Of a stretch of 64,000 bases of DNA, positions 58,446-64,000 are shown in pieces. Under the pieces are notes generated by a model. The model saw nothing but the letters and a program-made list of their open reading frames with translations. It was not told where the DNA came from and ran no database searches. The translations under genes were made by a program, and so were the position numbers. Position 1 is the stretch's first letter. Every line of letters begins with the position of its first letter. Source of the DNA: Rapana venosa. Its lineage: Eukaryota > Mollusca > Gastropoda > Neogastropoda > Muricidae. Where the stretch lies: positions 10,200,264-10,264,263 of the forward strand of contig CM054159.1 of the NCBI GenBank assembly GCA_028751875.1, written 5' to 3'.

Positions 58446-58520
58446 GTACCATATAAGCCAGAACAGTTCCAGTGAAATCCAAAATCAAATGGGACTGCAA
58501 AACCTGGCCTTCAACTAGCC
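58446..58520 (+). other. Exon-like segment after a good acceptor (VPYKPE...)
   Basis: TCTTTTATCTATTCAACCAG acceptor, then VPYKPEQFQ-stop. Related to 56031-56089 but with an early stop, so non-coding or a decayed copy. Confidence 0.25.
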
Positions 58521-60060
58521 ATCCAATTTTTTGTCTGCGACAACTGCATCAGAAACTGCCATGCACAGGATGGACTTCTGTGCTACTCCAGATCATGTTC
58601 CCAGCATGACTGAAGATGACGCAACCATTGGCTTTAGAGATGGAAGGAGCCTCGCTGAAAGAGGACAAACATCGTTACTTTGTAGGTCCACGTGTGTTCC
58701 TTCATGAAATGGAATCAAGATTTCACATTTAAAAAAAAACTTATTACAAAATCCAGGCGAGAAAATTGCTATAATTTGTAACCAGATCATTAAAAATTTT
58801 TCCCTTAAATGCGTTGTGTCCCTCATTAGTAATGGAAAACTTGTGCAAAATGTTGTTTAAAAAACAAAATTTTTCTGAGGTTTTTGTGGCATTGGTGTAC
58901 ATTTACTGCAGACTTTATTCAGCAGGAACCCCTCCTTCCCCCCCCACTCTATCCAAACAAGGGGTTGAAGATGAGATTTTACCGTTGTTTTTATCAGAAC
59001 AGTATTTGAACTAAGTACAGCTGAGTTGCGACAAAGTGTGTAAAGAGTAATCCTAAATCTAATTATGTTTGAAGAAGTGTGATCAGGTAAATGTTACTAT
59101 GGTGCCAAAAAGACGCTCTGAGGTTTTAATGGTAGTGATCAGGACTCAAGATTGTTATTGTGGCATTTTAGCTAATTGATTAAGCAACATAATTGTGATG
59201 CTGCCTCCACACAATAATTGTGAATTTATTTTGTTACAAGCTGGGATCAAATCATGTTGATATTTTAGCTCATAAAGCGAAAAAGTCATGTATTTAAGAA
59301 ATGATTTTGATTTTGTTCTTGTGGAAATTACATTTGATTTGAGTTGAAAGACCATGTGACAATTAAAAAAAATCTTTAAAGGGTAATTTTTAATGCATTC
59401 TCTTTTCAAGTCATATTCAAAGCACTTTTTATAGTTGAGTTATCAAAAGCAAGAGTTGAAATCTGACAGTCTTTACAGAGCAATTGTGTGCTCTAGACAT
59501 CGCGCGCAGATTTAGGAAAACATAAAATTTTGTTCTCTGTTGATGTGGCCTGTGAAGTACTGTGTTAAGCATCAGTTAGCCAGAAAAGACAAGATGAGAA
59601 AAGAACGAGCAGGAAACAAATGGTACTACAACTGTATAAAAAAAAAAAGGGGAGAAAAAGTTACAAAAAAGACAAAAAATCAGTACCCCAGAAAAGAAAA
59701 ACAAAAATAACAAAAGAAAATGGAAAAAGAAATACCCCCCTCCCCAACCCCCGCTTCTGAAAACTACAAATTTAGTTTAAAAAATGGAACAGAAAGAAAG
59801 CTGCTTTACAATCTGCTGCATGAGGTAGTAAAATGTAATCATGATAAAATGAAAGGGTAGAATGTCTGTTCACATGACTAGAAATGCAGAAAAAGCTAGC
59901 AGATTGAGACCAGGGTTTTTTCTGTTTTTTGCCTTTTTTTGCATATGTATCTTAAGTTTAAAAAAAAAAAGAAAAATATATAGGACTGTTCATTGTTGGC
60001 AAACTATGCTTTGGCCACCACTGACAAATCTGAGTGAGCAGTTCAAAACTCGGAATTTTT
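58521..60060. other. AT-rich intergenic DNA, no gene seen
   Basis: A-rich low-complexity stretch at about 59630-59780. No supported feature. Confidence 0.5.
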
Positions 60061-60061
60061 T

Positions 60062-60400
60062 TTTTACAGTTCTGTGAACAAGATTGTTGGTGGGTTTTTT
60101 TTCTTTTTCACATTTCTGTGAACAAATTTGTGATTTGCCTGTTTTAAATTTTTTTTTTTTGGTACTGTTCTGTGAACAAATATGTGATTTGCCAGTGTTT
60201 TTGGTTTGTGTGTGTGTGTGAACAAATATGTCAGTGTTTTTGCCAGTGTTTTTTCCCCCACAGTTCTGTGAAGAAATGTGTGATTTGCCTGTGTTTTTTT
60301 TTTTTATATCAAGGTTATGTGAACAAATCTGTGTGTGCACTTTAAAACATTTTTTAAAAAAACACGTTTTTGTGAACAAATGTGTGTGATTTGCCAGTGG
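60062..60400. repeat. ~60-bp minisatellite
   Basis: About six units of CTGTGAACAAATATGTGATT, TGCCAGTGTTTTT with variable poly-T length. The Lys/Thr/His-rich minus-strand frame over it (KSHICSQN repeats) is a translation of this array. Confidence 0.85.
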
Positions 60401-60540
60401 GGGACCATTCCCTGATTGCAATGTGGTATCAAGTACAGCAGTGAGATTTCATAGTAATATCATCATTGTTTTTTAAAAAGAAATTGCGCCCCCCCCCCCC
60501 CCTCCCCCCGATCCCCCGCTGTCCCCCGCCAAGCTCGCCA

Positions 60541-60615
60541 ATGGAGAGATGTTTGCATATGTCTCGGTATTTGCCCGCTATTAAGGTAGCCACATTCCAA
60601 CTTCAGGGATGAGGT
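60541..60615 (-). repeat. SINE tail fragment (B type)
   Basis: GTATTTGCCCGCTATTAAGGTAGCC and ACATTCCAACTTCAGGGAT match the shared tail in reverse; preceded by a poly-C tract at 60489-60510. Confidence 0.65.
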
Positions 60616-60689
60616 ATAAATTTACACAAGTATCAAATTTAACAAAATGTTAGTGTGTTTTATGATTTTGTTTGGTAAGGGGTATGTGT

Positions 60690-60804
60690 GTAGTGTGTGT
60701 GTGTGTGTGTTGTGCGTGTGTGGTGTGTGTGTGTGTGTGTGTGTGTGTGCATGTGTGTGTGTGTTGTGTTGTGTGTGTGTCTGTGTGTTGTGGTGTGTCT
60801 GTGT

Positions 60805-60846
<42 letters not shown>

Positions 60847-60859
60847 GTGTGTGTGTGTG

Positions 60860-60893
<34 letters not shown>

Positions 60894-60894
60894 A
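60690..60894. repeat. (GT)n microsatellite, about 200 bp
   Basis: The longest GT tract in the window, with GC and TT interruptions. The Cys/Val frame on + and Thr/His frame on - are artefacts. Confidence 0.96.
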
Positions 60895-60959
60895 AGGGGG
60901 TAGTTGTGGGCAGGAGACGTCAGGTTGGAAGGAGAGACAAAAGGAGGAAAGGGGATGTT

Positions 60960-61450
60960 TAGGAGGGGTACGGATGGTTATCTCAAGCAGTGGGGATAGC
61001 AAAAAAAAAAAGGGTTGGCTATTAGATTTTTTTCTTGCATGGTTTATTCTGGGCTCTTTAAAATCAATGCAACTTGTTAGTCTTAGGCCAAAAATCACTG
61101 ATGGTAGCAAAACTGGAAATTTGTGGACACCGAAGTCCAATGCATAGTCTGAGCTGTTGATAGGATGAGCAAATCTGATTTTAAGAAGCTCCATGCTATT
61201 GCGAGATGCGTAAGGCCATTGTGGTCGGTAGGGCTATAAACATGAAATGAAATTGTATACCATTGTCTACAGCTACATACCATTTGTCTGTGCGCTGTTG
61301 AGTCCACATGTATTATAACATTCAGTCTGATCAGTTGACAGACACCCCTTTCCCGCTATTAACTCTTTAACACTAACCCTAACACAAACACTAACCACTT
61401 CAACTCTAACCCTGGCCCCACCATGTGGACACAAAAGGCAGGTAGATAAA
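60960..61450. repeat. Unclassified fold-back repeat, copy 2
   Basis: Homologous to 51640-52400. The inverted pair is TTGAGTCCACATG (61298-61310) and CATGTGGACACAA (61422-61435), enclosing TTGACAGACACCCCTTTCCC and ACACTAACCCTAACAC. Ends ACACAAAAGGCAGGTAGAT. Confidence 0.6.
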
Positions 61451-61671
61451 ACTTGGTAAGTGCTGGCACAGTGGCTAAACTGTTTGTTTTGGGTTCAGCC
61501 AAATCGATTTATTATTTTGAGAGTAAATGGATAAAAGTACAGGACTTCTTTACATTGTGCTCTAAAAAAACAACCTCAAATCAAAATTGTACATGAACAG
61601 TAATGATCAATTTTAAATGGACCAAAATGAAAATTAGATTGTGATCAAATACCAATATTTTTTCGTTCCGT

Positions 61672-61830
61672 GGCTAGAGCTCCAAGGTTTCACCAATGGT
61701 CAGTTTTTTTGCGTATGCTACCGTTTTTGTCCACCATTAAGGTAACTGCATTCCTTTTTAAACAAAAATTTTAAATCATTATTTTAAAAATGTCCTTAGG
61801 TATCTGCATTCCTACTTCGGGGATATGATA
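61672..61830 (-). repeat. SINE tail fragments (B type)
   Basis: GGCTAGAGCTCCAAGGTTTC, ACCAATGGTCAG, CACCATTAAGGTAACTGCAT and a second partial piece ATCTGCATTCCTACTTCGGG. Confidence 0.65.
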
Positions 61831-62990
61831 GATGAAACGCCTCATGATCAAACACTACTGCGAGGGTAGTTAGGAGGAGGGGTGGTAGATTTTTAGGAAA
61901 AAGGTTGGCTAGAGAGGGGAGGGGTTATGGTATAATTATAGGGATGGGGACAGAGGTGCATTGACCGAGAATGGGGATGAATTTCATCTTCTTGAAATAA
62001 TAAAGTATTTGTATTGTACGCGGATGGGGGGAAGGCAGTCACGCTTTCTGATTAGGTTCAGGGGAGGGTGGGGGCCAAGAACATTTTAAGAAAAAGTAAA
62101 TTTAAAAACGGTAGAGGTTACTGGTTTTAGAATGCATGATTTAAATTGATTTTGAAAGGGGTGGGGATGGTGCATTTGCGAAAGTTTTTTTGAAACCAGA
62201 TGTAGGGGGCACAGGTTTAGAATTGAATAATCGTGGAGTTAGGTACTGGGAAGCAATGAGGATGCATTACAGTAAAGGGGAGCTATGGAAAAGGAAGGGT
62301 AGAAAGTATGTTCAGGTCAGTGGGAATGTGTGGGTTTGTGTTGTGTGTATTGTTTTTTGTTCTCTTGTATCCAGAATAATGGAATAAGCACTTGTGTGCT
62401 TTCTTGCATCCAGTCCCCGTGTATGTGGTGTGTCTGTGTGAGAGGAGAGAGGGTAGGAAGTACTTGTGCTGCAGGCAATATATAGAATGGTTTATCACAG
62501 GTGTTTGTCATCACCAGCATTATTTGCTTTTATTATATTGTGCATCCAGCACAAGAATTGCATACACTTGTGTGTGTGTATGCTTGTGTAGAGTTTCTTT
62601 TTTTTAAGGGCATGAAGTGAAAAATAACTTTCTGTAAAAATGTTTTAAGTTCTGTGTGTGGTTGAAAGAAATCTCTTAAACTGCTGGCTTTGCAGCTGTG
62701 ATTGACATTAAAAAATTGGCTGTTATTTCGGAAAGGGAAGGGGAAGACGTATTGGAATGTCCCCCCCCCCCAAATTTTTTTTTTAAAATCGGTATTTAAA
62801 AAAATCTGTGTACATCTTAAACAACCTTGCATTAGAGAAGGAATCCCCCCTCCCCCCTTTTTTGTGTTTTGTTTTTACATCTGGTATAAGAAAATTTTTT
62901 GCCTTTCATTCTATATTGTGTACAAGATTGGAGGTCTCTTAATTGGTGTGTCCTGTTACCTAATTTCCTTCTTGTCTTCTGCTTTGCCAT
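61831..62990. other. G-rich then mixed intergenic DNA, no gene seen
   Basis: GGGGA-rich purine tracts at about 61860-62190. A family A SINE tail in reverse at 62368-62430 (CCAGAATAATGGAATAAGCA, TGCATCCAGTCCCCGTG). Confidence 0.5.
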
Positions 62991-64000
62991 TGGTCAGGGT
63001 CATGACCCTGGTCATATCACTCCTAGTCCATTGATAGATTGACCACTCCGTCTGTATGTCTCCAGCAGTCTTTGATTTCCATTGTCAGCACACATATGCT
63101 CTGTGATATGACGGCTGTTTTTGTTTTTGTTGAATCTGAAAAGAAAGAGTAGGGAAAAAAGAGGTTGAAGGCTCCACAATGTAATTTGAAAAACACAAAA
63201 ATGAGAAAAAAAGAATGAAAAAAGAAATGAGTGGGAAAACAAGCCCCACAAAAAAAAATCTGGTTGTATTTGCAAGACTTAAGTGAAAGATTGAACATTG
63301 ATCAGTGTTCATTGCTTTGTGATGTCCTGCCTGCTTTCTGGCATTTGTCCAACCATTGTACAGTATCTTTTATGTCCATTTGTGCTTTCCTGCTAGTATG
63401 GGACTTCACTTCAGATGTGTATATTTTAAAATTCCTGTGTAACAAATGTTGTGAAGTATTGCATTCCAGCAGATCACTGCGCTAATAGTGTGGTACAGGT
63501 TGTGGGGTTTTGTTCATCCTTTCTTCTTTTTACTTTTGTGCTCTCATGAAACCTGGGTTGTGTAAAACGGGAAAATAGTTTAGCATGGGTGTGCTTTTAT
63601 TTTAGGGGTTGGCCGTAAACTGTTTACAAGCAATTGTATGAAACCCGTGACTGTATCAGTGGTTTGTTTTTAAATCACTTTCTTCAAGTAGAAGAAAAAC
63701 GTGGAAGGAAGGAATGGTGGTGGGCAGTCAATCTTGTATTTAAAGAGGTTGTCTTTTCCACTGTTCTGTTCTTGTTGATCACATCTTCAACATTCTGTTT
63801 TGGAATGTTTTCTTGGACTTCATTACCAAAAGCTAATATGTGTGTGTATGCTTTTTTGTGTGTATATGCTAATATGTGTGTATATGTTTTTTTTGATATA
63901 CTCAACTTGAAGTACTGAGTGCAAAGTGAATCGGTTTATTGCTGATGCCCTTTTGCTTTTTATTGTAAATGGTAGAGTTTGGGTATTGTCAATGCTGGGT
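62991..64000. other. Right end of window, no gene seen
   Basis: No recognised domain. Could be UTR or intron of a gene lying beyond the window; T-rich with GTGT and ATATGTGTGTAT repeats at about 63836-63885. Confidence 0.4.

Noticed and set aside
60064..60421. 143-aa Lys/Thr/Asn-rich frame on - with KSHICSQN-like repeats
   Set aside because: Translation of a ~60-bp minisatellite with variable poly-T.
60647..61147. 166-aa Cys/Val-rich open frame on + and 190-aa Thr/His-rich frame on -
   Set aside because: Both are translations of the (GT)n microsatellite at 60690-60894 plus flanks.
61370..61415. Interstitial telomere repeat (CTAACCCTAAC)
   Set aside because: Only one or two imperfect units, also seen at 52320 as part of a dispersed repeat.

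Overview
The window is animal nuclear DNA. Genes are split by GT-AG introns, AATAAA poly(A) signals follow them, and there are long microsatellites, poly-C tracts, several tRNA- and 5S-type SINE families and decayed non-LTR retrotransposons. The protein flavour and the RTE-type LINE suggest an invertebrate, most likely a mollusc (perhaps a gastropod); the lineage is inference, not proven by the sequence.

Three protein-coding genes can be supported. (1) A cytosolic heat-shock cognate 70 gene on + (non-coding exon ending 4068, eight coding exons 5702-16788, 651 aa, signal AATAAA at 17274), with heat-shock elements and CCAAT boxes upstream. (2) A single-coding-exon gene on - (28614-27325, 429 aa) for an unrecognised protein ending in a SOCS box, probably a Cullin-5 ubiquitin ligase receptor. 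(3) A two-exon gene on + (31776-31962 joined to 34685-34764, 88 aa) for the mitochondrial cytochrome c oxidase assembly factor COA3/CCDC56. Genes 2 and 3 seem to diverge from a shared promoter at about 31.45-31.77 kb.

The main discovery is that the HSC70 introns carry box C/D snoRNAs. Intron 2 has a complete C/D snoRNA (6394-6482) with guides matching adjacent stretches of 28S rRNA. Intron 4 has a U14 (SNORD14) gene (11066-11163). Intron 7 has a run of related C/D units (13.15-14.59 kb) whose guide matches the 18S segment targeted by human SNORD33/yeast snR55. The host gene therefore joins chaperone supply and ribosome biogenesis, as vertebrate HSPA8 does with U14. Intron 4 also holds a nested pair of DNA transposons: a piggyBac-type MITE with TTAA ends (9528-10632) inside an older CAGGGTT-ended element (8420-10991).

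The rest is mostly non-genic: 17.3-26.5 kb (SINEs, a LINE 3' fragment, AT-rich DNA), 35.4-41.6 kb (SINE pieces, an old L1/Tx1-like RT fossil, CT-rich and TA repeats), 41.8-45.1 kb (a dead RTE-type LINE), and 45.1-64 kb (SINE fragments, minisatellites of 41, ~72 and ~60 bp, fold-back repeats, diverged segmental copies and a few exon-like pieces that may belong to an unrecognised gene). SINE family letters A, B and C are my own labels. rRNA, snoRNA and family comparisons are from memory and were not run against a database.
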